64,000 nt of DNA. Source: Cohnella fermenti (lineage in GTDB: Bacteria > Bacillota > Bacilli > Paenibacillales > Paenibacillaceae). The DNA lies in NCBI RefSeq assembly GCF_004801405.1, contig NZ_SSOB01000005.1:1-64000 (forward strand), given 5' to 3'. A program made the translations under genes and the position numbers. Positions 38,501 through 45,980 of the stretch are shown here, piece after piece (within the stretch, counting starts at the first letter, position 1; every line of letters starts with the position of its first letter). The notes under the pieces were generated by a model. It saw only the letters and a program-made list of their open reading frames with translations. It was not told the origin of the DNA and did not search any database.

Positions 38501-38696
38501 TCGAGTTTAACGTCACTCCCGAAGGCGCCGGGTACACCTTTAGTGTGGTATCCGGCGAGGCGGCTTGGGCATCGGCAGGCAAACTCAATGAGATCGGCAC
38601 ATAGGCAGCCAATATAGCCAACACCATAAATAGCAATCCGAATTTCGATCCGCTGCCCTTGCGAATGCGCCGGCGAATTAACAAGCTCTTCCTCAC
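32535..38696 (-). CDS. SLH-anchored beta-helix protein (GH28/GH49-like) with discoidin-like domains (2053 aa)
   Basis: Secreted, S-layer-anchored, putative polysaccharide-degrading enzyme. Signal peptide 1-46. Right-handed beta-helix about 172-525 with polygalacturonase/dextranase-type acidic motifs (FNKWGDGIDTFAATN, FMRTSDDAIALYNS). Three F5/8-type (CBM32-like) domains (532-912), an InlB-type repeat (915-985), two further discoidin-like domains (about 1075-1218 and 1299-1442) alternating with Ig-like domains, a run of tandem Ig-like repeats to 1775, a second InlB-type repeat, and three C-terminal SLH domains (1872-2052; ITRAEF, ITRQEM, ATRAEA). GTG start after AAGAGGAG. It follows the binding-protein gene of an Lpl-type transporter and probably degrades the glycan whose products that transporter imports. 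Exact GH family uncertain. Confidence 0.88.
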   Translation of the reverse strand: MRKSLLIRRRIRKGSGSKFGLLFMVLAILAAYVPISLSLPADAQAASPDTTLKVYPAPSGVTLNSTYTVKVRVPGGEWQDLDEYNTRVGNGSTVTAVSFVSFDMDGPVELLVKANTETIATAEIRPASNNLIPTIDSAANTIAFTITEPTKLSVEINGNVQKNLHVFANPLEVDAPNPDDDNVLVIRPGDVYTPSDNDPEVIYVAPGYYKQDFTVGSGRTLYIAGGAAINGGIVLDNATNAKVLGRGVLDLPSGKAISADYTNQIVIDGIIVNDYGYADAGGCAIALGNATNVYVNNFKAFSFNKWGDGIDTFAATNITINDIFMRTSDDAIALYNSRHNSGRIWSGNSANISVTNSVLMPGLAHPLNIATHGDPSKPGGGESFSDLNFSNLDILLDKPYSVGPIRLDASDGNLIINANFSDIRIDDRSESVGKVVEIRTVNNAAYGLGAGRGINNIRFKNITYNGSNSNGSAIYGYDATRLTQNITFENLVINGNSILNAAAGNFTVGNYTRNINFIATGGTVPEAAEIAAPVPVNIAYGKSVAADDYGSSWTADLGQHMNITGGTQITWGSSGPYPYRIETSNDNVNWTLKDDQTLNMSAEPIQSDFFLDTARYVKLTLTNPADFGSANLVDFKVFGEPTNLALGKTATASSSETGAPASNGSDGNPTSLWQAAEEGAGPTYTVDLGAVRRISYGTQVTWTNSGIAHQYKIETSMDNIQWNLAADKTGSTSTEQVRSDYFAATARYVRLTVTGLPTGVKAGIYDFKVWGNPINLAQNKPSTASSSAEGYPASNGTDANSATRWSAADRKTDNWFMVDLGEQVNITEGTQLMWEKIGQLYKYRIETSADGLSWITRIDKVTTTDNQGNTKSSQVQSDYFVASSVRYVKVTVTGLPEDAAASFYEFKVFGESGQASHQVGFNSDGGSPEFDPLIVPDGGTIEEPEAQVVKDRYSFEGWYSGDQKWNFADDIVTSDVVLRAHWALVSPETIEAVEILEDATVKKNYGVNDLLSVKGLNLKVIWEDGGSIIIPVTEEMVSGFNSNSAAQSAQTLTVAFEGHSDTYEITVPAKLDVANEATVVASHDEWVASGTPTPKEVVGYRLFDGNINTFGDLNAAKSYYDIDFGERAVKLTDVLILPRFSSANNVSRLNGAYLAGSNDKLTWTKLTTNISNAQLGIWHQYGPEDLLADGYYRYFRLTNDSNWYGNVAEVVFYGAIFEPQSVEVSPTSTYKKRYRIGDSLNVEGLRLDVGWGDGVTTQVSVTADEVSGFDSSELGDKTLTVTYGGFTASFTVSIVELVQINVLEEALVAASSKEWGTNAEPDVAATRIFDGSTETYGDLITGRSYYDIDFGDNRAARLTDVRLLPRNNSGTVARMNGAYLLGSNDKQTWTQLIGNVSNAVLGVWTEYDLDQLLDQGAYRYFRLTNDKDWNGNLAELELYGAVLEYQTAVINEDSAHQTEYAVGESLNVEGLKLDIVWNDGSRTSVPVTESMTSGFDSSEPAESQLLTVTYGDYTASYTVSIVEPVLTITGIAISDQSTHKTQYLTGDALSVDGLKLAVSWSDDSVTIVDATADMVSGFDSSAAAASQTLTAAYGGYSATYTVSVAAPEQPTITGIAISDQSTHKTQYLTGDALSVDGLKLAVSWSDDSVTIVDATADMVSGFDSSAAAASQTLTAAYGGYSATYTVSVAAPEQPTITGIAISDQSTHKTQYLAGDALSVDGLKLAVRWSDDSVTIVDATADMVSGFNSAAAASSQAVTVAYEGFIASYIVTIAAIPVTPVTPVQYAVSFDANGGTASSGMLVVIGSAVGSLPMPTREGYVFEGWFTSGGEPVSASTIITSNMTLVAHWSLIEEENEETPVTPEKLDNSTTPVVPFKDVTESNWAKKDIDRLVKLGAISGYADGSFKPEAQITRAEFLKILVLAMGLKSQETKVFTDTKQHWAKDYISIAGSLGIVFGRAGDMFAPDEVITRQEMAIMLARSGKLSENATGTSGGFIDQEQIPVWADEAIGAIISANIMNGYPDGSFKPARNATRAEAAAVIVRLLDYVDAAHL
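33609..34112 (-). repeat. Two identical 252-bp tandem units inside the SLH protein gene
   Basis: 33609-33860 and 33861-34112 appear identical base for base; each encodes 84 residues of an Ig-like repeat (TITGIAISDQSTHKTQYLTG...). A diverged third copy precedes them at about 33357-33608. Identity at third positions points to very recent duplication or gene conversion. Confidence 0.88.
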
Positions 38697-38738
38697 TGGC
38701 TCAGCTCCTCTTGCTTTATAAATTGAATGCTTATTGGA

Positions 38739-38778
38739 AAGGGATGAGACATTTTATGTTCAAAATGCCGCATCCCTT
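38739..38778 (-). promoter_or_regulatory. Long intergenic hairpin between binding-protein and SLH genes
   Basis: AAGGGATG...CATTTT pairs with AAAATG...CATCCCTT, a two-part stem without a T-run. In operons such hairpins often protect the upstream mRNA end or partly terminate, giving an excess of binding protein over downstream products. Confidence 0.6.
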
Positions 38779-38787
38779 GCCGATTGC

Positions 38788-40458
38788 TTATTGAATGCCC
38801 ATCTCTTTGGCTTCTGCATTCACTTCCGTAATGGCGTCCTGCAGCCCTTTGGCGTCGTAGGACTTAACGACCTTCTTCCAGGCCTCGACCGGGTCGGATT
38901 TGCTCAGAACGACGTTGAACAATTCGTCTACAATTCCCCCGTTGTTCGGTGTAAGAGCGCCGGCAAGCTTATCCTTGGCCGGAGTGGACATGAGCGTAAT
39001 CTCGAAGTTGATCGGGGACGCCTTGTTCTCCGACTTGAAGCGATTAAATGCTTCGCTGGCTGCGGTGTCGATGGCAGCCACGTTCGGATTGGCGTTGACG
39101 ACCTTCTTGCCTTCCGCTTCGAATTGACTGTGCCACGAAGCCAAATAACCGAATTTGCTCGTAATCGGATACTTCTGCACGAGAGTCTGCTCCGTTCCGA
39201 GCAGGGAGACCGCCTTCCCGTCTTCGAGCTTGTAGTCCACCCCTTCGATCCCGTTGCTAATCAGCGCGGAATATTCTTCGGACATCATGTAGTCCACCAG
39301 TCGGAGCGCTCTGTCGAACTTCTCGTCGTCCAGCTTGTTGCTGAAGAACGTCTCGGACCAGTAAGGCGTTAACCCGAAGTTATAGCGGTTCCCGTCCGCC
39401 GTCGGCCAGATGCTCATATAGCCGATATCCGACACCTTCGCATCGGGATTCGCCTTCGCGAACGCCTCGATATTGTTCGGATCTCGAATATTCCCCCCAA
39501 GCGAGATAAACGCTTGACCGTTCAGGAACTTGCGGAAGCCGTCCGCATCCTTCTGGATCGCGAAGTCCTTGTCCAGCAGACCGTTATGATACAGCTCCCA
39601 GATCTGCTTGACCGCATCCGGAGCCTTCGCAGAAGCGAAGGCGGGAATCCACGTGCCATCTTCGTTCACCCAAGCATCCTTCATACTCGCCAATTCCGGG
39701 AAGCTGCCAAGCATTGGGGTCAACAGGTAGTCCTTGTTGTTGATCGCGATGCCGGTCGCATCGGGATGCTGTGCCATGACCGCCTTGACCATAGCGACGA
39801 ATTCCTCGTAGCTGTTCGGATCGGAGGTGTATCCGGCCTGCGCCGCCCAGTCCTTGCGATATAGAATCGGACGGTCCATGACTCCTGCGCTGCTCCCATC
39901 AAGGAAGCCGACACGCGGGACCATATAGAACTTGCCGTCAACTGTAAGCGGTTTCGCTGAAGGGAGTTCCATGACTTGGGCGATATTCGGATAAGCGCTC
40001 AGATCGTCCGGCAACGCCTTAAGGACACCTTGCTTCGCCCATGTGCTGTACAAGGAACGATTGTCCGTCGCAATCGCGTTCGCGAAGATATCGGGCAATT
40101 GGGCGGACGCAGCCCACACCTTCTCCTTCTCTTGCCAGTCGTTCCAGGTAATCTGAACAGGCTTCACCGTAATGTTCAGCTTCTTCGTCAGATCGTTATA
40201 AATCGTATCGTTCTTGGCTTCCGGGTTGTCGAATCCGTCTTGAATGTCCCAGATGGCAACGCTGAGCTCCTGAGGCTTGGCCAGCGGGTCCGCGCTGGCG
40301 GCCGGTTCGCTTGCCGATGGGCTCGCAGTCTGCTCGGACGCCGGTTGTCCGCTGGAAGAAGCGGACGAATCGGAGTCATTGTTGCTGCTGCATCCGGCGA
40401 ACACCGTGGCGAATGCAAGCAAGGAGATCGCCGTGACGAATCTTTTCTTGTTTCTCAT
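38788..40458 (-). CDS. Extracellular sugar-binding lipoprotein (LplA-type)
   Basis: 556-residue family-1 solute-binding lipoprotein. Signal peptide with lipobox VFAGC, then an Asn/Ser/Ala-rich tether (20-60) and the mature domain. Length and features (GAMDRPILYRKDW-like segment, YMSIWPTADGNRYNFGL) fit the large LplA/YtcQ group that works with YtcP/LplB-type permeases and the YesM/YesN regulators. Start ATG after AGGGAGGATT. It is third in the order permease-permease-binding protein, 121 bp after the second permease, and is followed by an intergenic hairpin and the SLH beta-helix gene. Likely cargo is an oligosaccharide released by that enzyme. Confidence 0.9.
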   Translation of the reverse strand: MRNKKRFVTAISLLAFATVFAGCSSNNDSDSSASSSGQPASEQTASPSASEPAASADPLAKPQELSVAIWDIQDGFDNPEAKNDTIYNDLTKKLNITVKPVQITWNDWQEKEKVWAASAQLPDIFANAIATDNRSLYSTWAKQGVLKALPDDLSAYPNIAQVMELPSAKPLTVDGKFYMVPRVGFLDGSSAGVMDRPILYRKDWAAQAGYTSDPNSYEEFVAMVKAVMAQHPDATGIAINNKDYLLTPMLGSFPELASMKDAWVNEDGTWIPAFASAKAPDAVKQIWELYHNGLLDKDFAIQKDADGFRKFLNGQAFISLGGNIRDPNNIEAFAKANPDAKVSDIGYMSIWPTADGNRYNFGLTPYWSETFFSNKLDDEKFDRALRLVDYMMSEEYSALISNGIEGVDYKLEDGKAVSLLGTEQTLVQKYPITSKFGYLASWHSQFEAEGKKVVNANPNVAAIDTAASEAFNRFKSENKASPINFEITLMSTPAKDKLAGALTPNNGGIVDELFNVVLSKSDPVEAWKKVVKSYDAKGLQDAITEVNAEAKEMGIQ

Positions 40459-40579
40459 GCATAATCCTCCCTCTTATATGTGCGCAACTTATATAATAAT
40501 AGCTAAGGCTACTATTAACTCACTCATAACTCACTTAACCTGACCCTTTACTCCAATTAACCCTTGCCCGGAACCCGGA

Positions 40580-41455
40580 TTAGCCCTTGATCGATCCGAT
40601 CATAATTCCTTGGGCGAAGTACTTCTGAACGAAGGGATAGACCGCCAGAATCGGCGCCACGGCGATCATGATGAGGGCTCCTCGCACGGAGCCTTCATAA
40701 GCATTCTGCGTCCCTCTGACCAACGCCTCGGCCGAGGCGTTGCCAACCGATGCGCTCAGATTCGTCAGCGCGTTTCGAAGAACCAATTGAAGCGGATACA
40801 GCTTCGTATCGTTAATGAAGATCGTAGGCAACCACCACTCGTTCCAGCGGTCCACGGCGTAAAACAGGAACATCGTCGCCATAATGGGCATGGACACGGG
40901 AATGACAATTCGTGCCAGAATCGTAATGTCATTGGCGCCGTCGATCTTGGCCGATTCTTCCAGCGCCGGCGATATCGTCTGGAAGAAGTTCTTCATCAGG
41001 ATCAGATAGAACGTGTTTACGGCCAGCGGAAGAATCATGACAAGCAAGCTGTTCTGCAAGTGAAGCTTCTGCAAGGTAAGAAAGTAGGGAATCAAGCCTC
41101 CGTTAAAGAACAGCGTAAACAGTATACCGCCAAACATAAGGCCTCTGCCGGGCAATGACTTCTTCGATAAGGCGTACGCTCCTGCCGAGGTGACCATCAG
41201 ACTGACGGCAGTGCCGGCGACGGTCACTATGCCGGACACGAGCAGTCCCCTCGTGACTTTGCCTTCCGCAAACAAAAACTTGTAGGCTGCCAGATCAAAG
41301 TTCGCAGGATAAAGAAAAATTCGATTGGCACCGACATCGTTAAGGGTGGAGAAGGACATCATCAGCGTCTGATAGAAAGGAAACAGGGCGACGAGCGACA
41401 GCAGGGCGAGAAGAATGGTGATGAATACGTTGGCAAGATTGGGTCCTCTTCTCAT
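40580..41455 (-). CDS. Sugar ABC transporter permease (CUT1, LplC/YtcP-type)
   Basis: 291-residue membrane protein with six predicted helices and the EAA loop ESAKIDGANDITILARIVIP, which docks on the ATPase. C-terminus QKYFAQGIMIGSIKG is typical of LplC/YtcP proteins. Start 41455 is preferred because GGAGGAGG lies 9 bases upstream, inside the end of the preceding gene, and only one base separates it from that gene's stop. A longer frame starting at 41479 would overlap. No ATPase is encoded in the locus. Confidence 0.92.
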   Translation of the reverse strand: MRRGPNLANVFITILLALLSLVALFPFYQTLMMSFSTLNDVGANRIFLYPANFDLAAYKFLFAEGKVTRGLLVSGIVTVAGTAVSLMVTSAGAYALSKKSLPGRGLMFGGILFTLFFNGGLIPYFLTLQKLHLQNSLLVMILPLAVNTFYLILMKNFFQTISPALEESAKIDGANDITILARIVIPVSMPIMATMFLFYAVDRWNEWWLPTIFINDTKLYPLQLVLRNALTNLSASVGNASAEALVRGTQNAYEGSVRGALIMIAVAPILAVYPFVQKYFAQGIMIGSIKG

Positions 41456-41456
41456 G

Positions 41457-42416
41457 TTACAAGCCCTCCTCCTTCGCAACTGTTTTGATGAAATAATTCG
41501 CAGCCAGCAGCAAGGCGCAATTGATCACGGACTTCAAGAAACCGACTGTCGTCGAGAAGCCGAAGCCTGTCGCGTCTTGGAATGCGCTTCTGTACACTAA
41601 GGTGTCCAGAATATCCGAGTATTTATATACGGCAGGGTTGTACAGATTAAAGATCTGATCGAAGCCGCCATTCATAATGTTGCCGACGGCCAGGATCAGA
41701 AGCACTGCCGCCGTAGACTTGACAACCGGCCATGTGATCGCTTTCATCTGCTGGAATCGATTCGCCCCGTCAACGGCTGCCGCTTCGTACAGCTCCGGGT
41801 TGATCCCCGCTATGGCCGCCAGATACAGGATGGCCGACCATCCGGCTTCCTTCCATATGTTAGAGAGGAACAATACGGCCGTGAAGCTCGGGCCATCCGT
41901 CAGCACGGAGCGACCCTCGAGACCGAATAAGAATAAAAGCTGATTGTACAAGCCTTGGCTGCTGAATATCCCGACAAGGATTCCGCTGATGACAACCCAA
42001 CTGATAAAATGGGGAAAGGTAAAGACCGTCTGAATAACGCGAGTCAGCTTCCCCTTGGATACCTCATTCAGCAGCAGCGCAAGCAGAATGGGGGCGGGAA
42101 ATTCAATCAACAACCGACCGAAGCTGATCAATACCGTGTTCCGGAAAGCGTTCAAGAAGTCCGGGTTGGCGAACACATTCGAGAAGTTGCCGAACCCGAT
42201 CCACGGACTCCCGAAGATCCCCTTGGAATAATCGAACTCTTTGAAAGCGAGTACAATACCGTACATGGGGACGTACGTAAACAACAAGTAAAACAGGATG
42301 GTCGGAGCGACAAGGATGTACAGGTACTTATGCTTGGAGATTTCATTCCTTAGAGGGCTCCGCGATCGTCTCGGATCCGGTTTGTGTTGCAAGGCTGTCT
42401 GGACTGAATTGCTCAT
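41457..42416 (-). CDS. Sugar ABC transporter permease (CUT1, LplB-type)
   Basis: 319-residue partner permease with six predicted helices, a basic N-terminal cytoplasmic segment, and the EAA loop YEAAAVDGANRFQQMKAITWP. The N-terminal LAPTILFYLLFTYVPMYG-like segment is typical of LplB. ATG 42416 follows GAGGTGAG; a GTG at 42425 in frame is the alternative. First gene of the transporter operon, directly after the YesN-type regulator's terminator, so it has its own promoter, probably YesN-activated. Confidence 0.92.
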   Translation of the reverse strand: MSNSVQTALQHKPDPRRSRSPLRNEISKHKYLYILVAPTILFYLLFTYVPMYGIVLAFKEFDYSKGIFGSPWIGFGNFSNVFANPDFLNAFRNTVLISFGRLLIEFPAPILLALLLNEVSKGKLTRVIQTVFTFPHFISWVVISGILVGIFSSQGLYNQLLFLFGLEGRSVLTDGPSFTAVLFLSNIWKEAGWSAILYLAAIAGINPELYEAAAVDGANRFQQMKAITWPVVKSTAAVLLILAVGNIMNGGFDQIFNLYNPAVYKYSDILDTLVYRSAFQDATGFGFSTTVGFLKSVINCALLLAANYFIKTVAKEEGL

Positions 42417-42471
42417 GTTTCTCACCTCTGTCTCTTTCTATCCTGTATTTTACGCGACTGCTGCAAGCGCA

Positions 42472-42485
42472 AACATATTGTATTC
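42472..42485 (-). promoter_or_regulatory. Possible cre-like site before the permease operon
   Basis: TGCAAGCGCAAACA deviates from the CcpA consensus TGWAANCGNTNWCA at two positions, 56 bases before the start codon. Weak on its own. Confidence 0.3.
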
Positions 42486-42582
42486 TTAGGCAAATTTGCA
42501 CGGATTGCAGGAGTTGAATGCGCTTTCTTGCGAGAAAAGTCTAAATTCTGTCCATGGTACCTAATCAGCTTCCATACCAACG

Positions 42583-42612
42583 AAAAAATCTCTGCCCATA
42601 GTGGCAGAGATT
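42583..42612 (-). terminator. Rho-independent terminator of the two-component operon
   Basis: On the minus strand AATCTCTGCC / GGCAGAGATT (42603-42612 with 42587-42596) form a 10-bp stem with a 6-base loop followed by TTTTTT. It starts 5 bases after the regulator's stop codon and separates it from the transporter operon. Confidence 0.9.
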
Positions 42613-42616
42613 CCCT

Positions 42617-44035
42617 TCATCGCCCGGTTCGATAAGCGCTAGGCGTTATTCCTTTGATCTTCTTGAAGATTCTGCTGAAGTAGAAGTAATCGTCGTACCC
42701 CGATCTCTCCGCAATCTCGTTGATGGGATCGTCCGTCGCCGTCAACAGCTTGCATGCATGCTCGAGCCGCAGGCTCGTTACATACTCCGTAAACGTCATC
42801 CCCGCTTCCTTCTTGAACAACTGACTCATATAGTTGGCGTTGATGTTGAACATCCTCGACATAGCGGGGATCGAGATATCTTCCCGGTAATGCTCATTGA
42901 TATAGTGGATAATCGGTTTGAACGTTCGATTCTGCGCCTTGGAGACCACTCGCTCCTGTGCTCCGGCGAGCTTCTCCTCCAGCATCCCCTTCAGTTCCTG
43001 CATCATATCCCGGACCGTGCCGTACAACCTCGCCAGCCGATCGAAGGAATAAACGAAATCCTCGTACACTTCCTCTTCGTGCCGATAGCAGAAGGAATGC
43101 ACGAGATGATAGACGATCAGAGCGTGCTTAATGTTTAACTGCCCGCTCGCGAACAAGCTCCCAAGCTCATCGAACCATTTATGAATAAGACCGCCGTCTT
43201 CACGATTAAGAGCTTCCTCCAGCTTCTTGATGGCATAGGTTCTCTCCTGATCTTCTTCCGTCTGGGCGGACACCCGGTCTCCCGTTGTGAAGTAACGATA
43301 AGCCAGAATCTCGGCAACATGGACAGCGTCCCTGATTCGATCGACCCGATGAATCGCTTCCCCATATCCGAGCCCTTTGATTCCCTCCAGGTCGGACTCC
43401 TGCAGCCCGGTCAGCAGCCGACGAAGGTCGCCCATCCGAAGCAAATAAGCATACTTGGCGAAGCCCATTCTTACGATAATGCAGCTTCTCCAGTCGTCCA
43501 GCCTCAGCTTGCTCGGGCCAATCGATACGGCGATGCCGAGACCTTGCTCCGAACCTATATCGATTCCTGCCGATTGCAGCGCTTGCTCCAATGCGCGGCC
43601 GGAACGTTCATCGTCTTCCTCTAGGAGGTCGATCAGCTCGATCCGATCGGACGGCTCGCGCTTCTCCAGAATCGCCTTCGCTTTGATCAGGAACGCAGAT
43701 ATCTCCGCCTCGTCGAACGGCTTCAGGCAATATCCGAACGCGCCGTAATTCATCGCCTTCTGGGCGAACGCGAACTCGGCGTATCCGCTGATGACGATAT
43801 GAAGCGCACTGTCCCCAGCGTCCTTCAAATTCTTGATCAATTCCAGACCGCTCATACCGGGCATCCGGATATCGGTAAAGACGATGCTTGGCTTGACGTG
43901 CCCGATGGCCTCGAATGCATCGTTGCCGCTTAATGCGTACCCGACGACTTCGAACCCGTAATGGCCCCAATTCACGCTCTTGATCAAACTCTTGATCACA
44001 AGCTCTTCATCGTCGACCAGAAACACTTTATACAT
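42617..44035 (-). CDS. AraC-type response regulator (YesN-like)
   Basis: 472 residues: receiver domain 1-120 (MYKVFLVDDEELVIKSLI, phospho-Asp in IVFTDIRMPGMSGLE, Lys in YCLKPF), a helical middle region, and a C-terminal double HTH AraC domain (ISIPAMSRMFNINANYMSQL, DPINEIAERSGYDDYFYFSR, KIKGITPSAYR). Start 44035 is chosen for the GGAGGTGAG RBS and the canonical receiver start; it overlaps the kinase stop by 8 bases, so the pair is coupled. Partner of the YesM-like kinase; by analogy with such pairs it activates the adjacent permease-binding protein operon. Confidence 0.92.
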   Translation of the reverse strand: MYKVFLVDDEELVIKSLIKSVNWGHYGFEVVGYALSGNDAFEAIGHVKPSIVFTDIRMPGMSGLELIKNLKDAGDSALHIVISGYAEFAFAQKAMNYGAFGYCLKPFDEAEISAFLIKAKAILEKREPSDRIELIDLLEEDDERSGRALEQALQSAGIDIGSEQGLGIAVSIGPSKLRLDDWRSCIIVRMGFAKYAYLLRMGDLRRLLTGLQESDLEGIKGLGYGEAIHRVDRIRDAVHVAEILAYRYFTTGDRVSAQTEEDQERTYAIKKLEEALNREDGGLIHKWFDELGSLFASGQLNIKHALIVYHLVHSFCYRHEEEVYEDFVYSFDRLARLYGTVRDMMQELKGMLEEKLAGAQERVVSKAQNRTFKPIIHYINEHYREDISIPAMSRMFNINANYMSQLFKKEAGMTFTEYVTSLRLEHACKLLTATDDPINEIAERSGYDDYFYFSRIFKKIKGITPSAYRTGR

Positions 44036-45758
44036 CGATCTCACCTCCAACCGGCATGATAACGACGGCTTCAGTCCCTTCTCCGGGCGAGCTTCTCAGC
44101 CTAAGTCCGTAATCTTCTCCATAGGTCAACTTGATTCGATTGTTCACGTTGGCCAATCCGATCCCGGTGCCGGGAGCGTCGTTATTCATTAATGCCTCTA
44201 GCGTATGTTTATCCATGCCAACTCCGTTATCCTTAATGGCCAGGTACAACCGATTGTCGGCAAGATCGGCTTCCAACCGCAGCAATCCGACTCCGACCTT
44301 GGGCTCGATTCCATGGAAGATCGCGTTCTCCACAATCGGCTGCAGAATCATCTTCGGAACTTTGAGCCGCAGCAATTCGTCGGGGAACCGATACTCGACT
44401 TCCAGGCGGCTGCGGAAGCGCACCTTCTGAATCTCGATATAGCTTTGGACAATGAGCAGCTCCTCGCCAAGCGGCACCTTGTCCTTGCCTTTTATGCTGT
44501 AACGGAACACGCGCGCCAACGCCTTCGTCATATTAAAAATATCGTCCGCGCCTTCTTCTGCCGCCATGCCTTTGATGGATTCCAGCGTGTTGTATAAGAA
44601 ATGGGGGTTGACCTGACTCTGCAAGTAGGCCAGCTCAGACTGCTTCTTCACCAGCTCCAGCTCGTAAAGCTTGGTTCGACTATCGATCAATCGATGGGTC
44701 AAGTCGTCGACTTCGTCCAGCATTTGGTTAAAGTTATTGGCAACGACAATAATTTCGGCGTACCCCTGAAGTTGAATCCTTTTTTTTAAATTCCCCAGCT
44801 TCCCCAGCTTGATCTCGTTCATAAGCTGCATCAGCTTCTTCAACGGCTGAAGAATGTTGTTGACCACGAGCAGATACGGCACGGCTAGAAGCAACAAGGC
44901 GATCAGCACAATCATGAACGCTTGCTTGCGGATATCTTCGATGCCCCGAAGAAGCTCGCTTCGCGGAAGCTTCACGATGATCTCCCCGTCGATGTCGGGA
45001 ATCTCCCCTCTCTGGACGAAGTAATCCTTCTCTTCCCCTCCGGAAGCCCCCTCATCGTAAGCGCTTCCCAATGCAGCCATCGGATCGTTCGAATAGAACA
45101 GATTGCCCTTGCGATCCAACAGATATACCTTGCTGCCGCTGGAGTACACCGCTTGTTCCGGAGAACCCAGCAGCGCGTCGGCGTCCAGTACGATCAATAA
45201 CGTCCCGATCTCTTCCTGCTTGTTGAAGTCGATTGTTGAATAGATGCGCGTTCCCGCGACAAAAAAATTCCGATCCTTCAAGTTTATCGGAATGGTCTTC
45301 AGTCCCAAGAAGTAATACAGCCGCTTCTCCGGAATCTCGTCCTTGAACGGAAGCAGATTGTTGATCTCGCCGCTCGTATTGAATGGGGTGCCGTCATTGC
45401 CCAATATGGCAATATCGAAGATGCCGTCCTTCATCCCGATCATGTCGGATATATAGCTCGTCAGTTGCGTGTAAGCCGAGAACTTGGCTGCCGGATCTGT
45501 CTCGTTTAAATACTTCTGCACGATCGATGTGTTGTAGGAGATGTTCTGGAGCAAGCGCTTCACGACATCGGCATTGGACGCAATCGTCTGGTTCATCTGC
45601 AGGATCGTTTCGGTGAAGTATTCGCTGTTCTTCTGTTCGACAACCTTAGCTGCTTTGGAATAATTGGTGAAAATAATGATGACGACGATGGCGAGAATGA
45701 ACAACAGCAGCATCGATAATTGGGTCCGAATGGGCGTTCTCTTCAAGTAGGGCAGCAT
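44028..45758 (-). CDS. Sensor histidine kinase (YesM-like, LytS/HPK7 type)
   Basis: 576 residues. TM1 about 13-32, extracellular dCache-like sensor 40-275, TM2 about 280-300, HAMP (VVNNILQPLKKLMQLMNEI), then the His_kinase domain with phosphoacceptor His in YLQSQVNPHFLYNTLESIKGMA, followed by HATPase motifs (PKMILQPIVENAIFHGI, AIKDNGVGMD, GTGIGLANVNNRI). All catalytic motifs are intact. It senses an external signal, most likely glycan-derived, and phosphorylates the coupled AraC-type regulator. SD is modest (AAGG). It is the first gene of the two-gene operon. Confidence 0.93.
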   Translation of the reverse strand: MLPYLKRTPIRTQLSMLLLFILAIVVIIIFTNYSKAAKVVEQKNSEYFTETILQMNQTIASNADVVKRLLQNISYNTSIVQKYLNETDPAAKFSAYTQLTSYISDMIGMKDGIFDIAILGNDGTPFNTSGEINNLLPFKDEIPEKRLYYFLGLKTIPINLKDRNFFVAGTRIYSTIDFNKQEEIGTLLIVLDADALLGSPEQAVYSSGSKVYLLDRKGNLFYSNDPMAALGSAYDEGASGGEEKDYFVQRGEIPDIDGEIIVKLPRSELLRGIEDIRKQAFMIVLIALLLLAVPYLLVVNNILQPLKKLMQLMNEIKLGKLGNLKKRIQLQGYAEIIVVANNFNQMLDEVDDLTHRLIDSRTKLYELELVKKQSELAYLQSQVNPHFLYNTLESIKGMAAEEGADDIFNMTKALARVFRYSIKGKDKVPLGEELLIVQSYIEIQKVRFRSRLEVEYRFPDELLRLKVPKMILQPIVENAIFHGIEPKVGVGLLRLEADLADNRLYLAIKDNGVGMDKHTLEALMNNDAPGTGIGLANVNNRIKLTYGEDYGLRLRSSPGEGTEAVVIMPVGGEIDV

Positions 45759-45790
45759 GCTTCACAACCTTGGGATGGTAGTTGCTATTG

Positions 45791-45818
45791 AGTATATCAT
45801 AGATTCGCTCCCTGTCAT
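45791..45818 (-). promoter_or_regulatory. SigA-type promoter of the kinase-regulator operon
   Basis: On the minus strand ATGACA (45818-45813) is 16 bp from TATACT (45796-45791), 33 bases before the kinase start codon. A half cre-like word TGTAAGCG touches the -35 on the plus strand (45819-45826). Confidence 0.5.
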
Positions 45819-45898
45819 TGTAAGCGCATTCTTCGACAAGCGGTATGATCGGTAGTTAGCCATATTTGCACAGGGGTTAGAAAAACGCTGCGAATTCA

Positions 45899-45932
45899 AA
45901 GTCCGGCCCGCCTCTGACGAAGCGGACCGGAC
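45899..45932 (-). terminator. Hairpin after the GH5 gene
   Basis: GTCCGG-C-CCGC pairs with GCGG-A-CCGGAC about 50 bases past the GH5 stop. On the minus strand CTTTGAATT follows; the T-run is short. Confidence 0.5.
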
Positions 45933-45980
45933 GGTAGAGCGGCAGAATCGTTCGGGATGATTCAGCCTATGTTTATACGA

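Noticed and set aside
42425..42425. GTG at 42425 as start of the LplB-type permease
   Set aside because: ATG at 42416 has better spacing from GAGGTGAG; the GTG remains possible but less likely.
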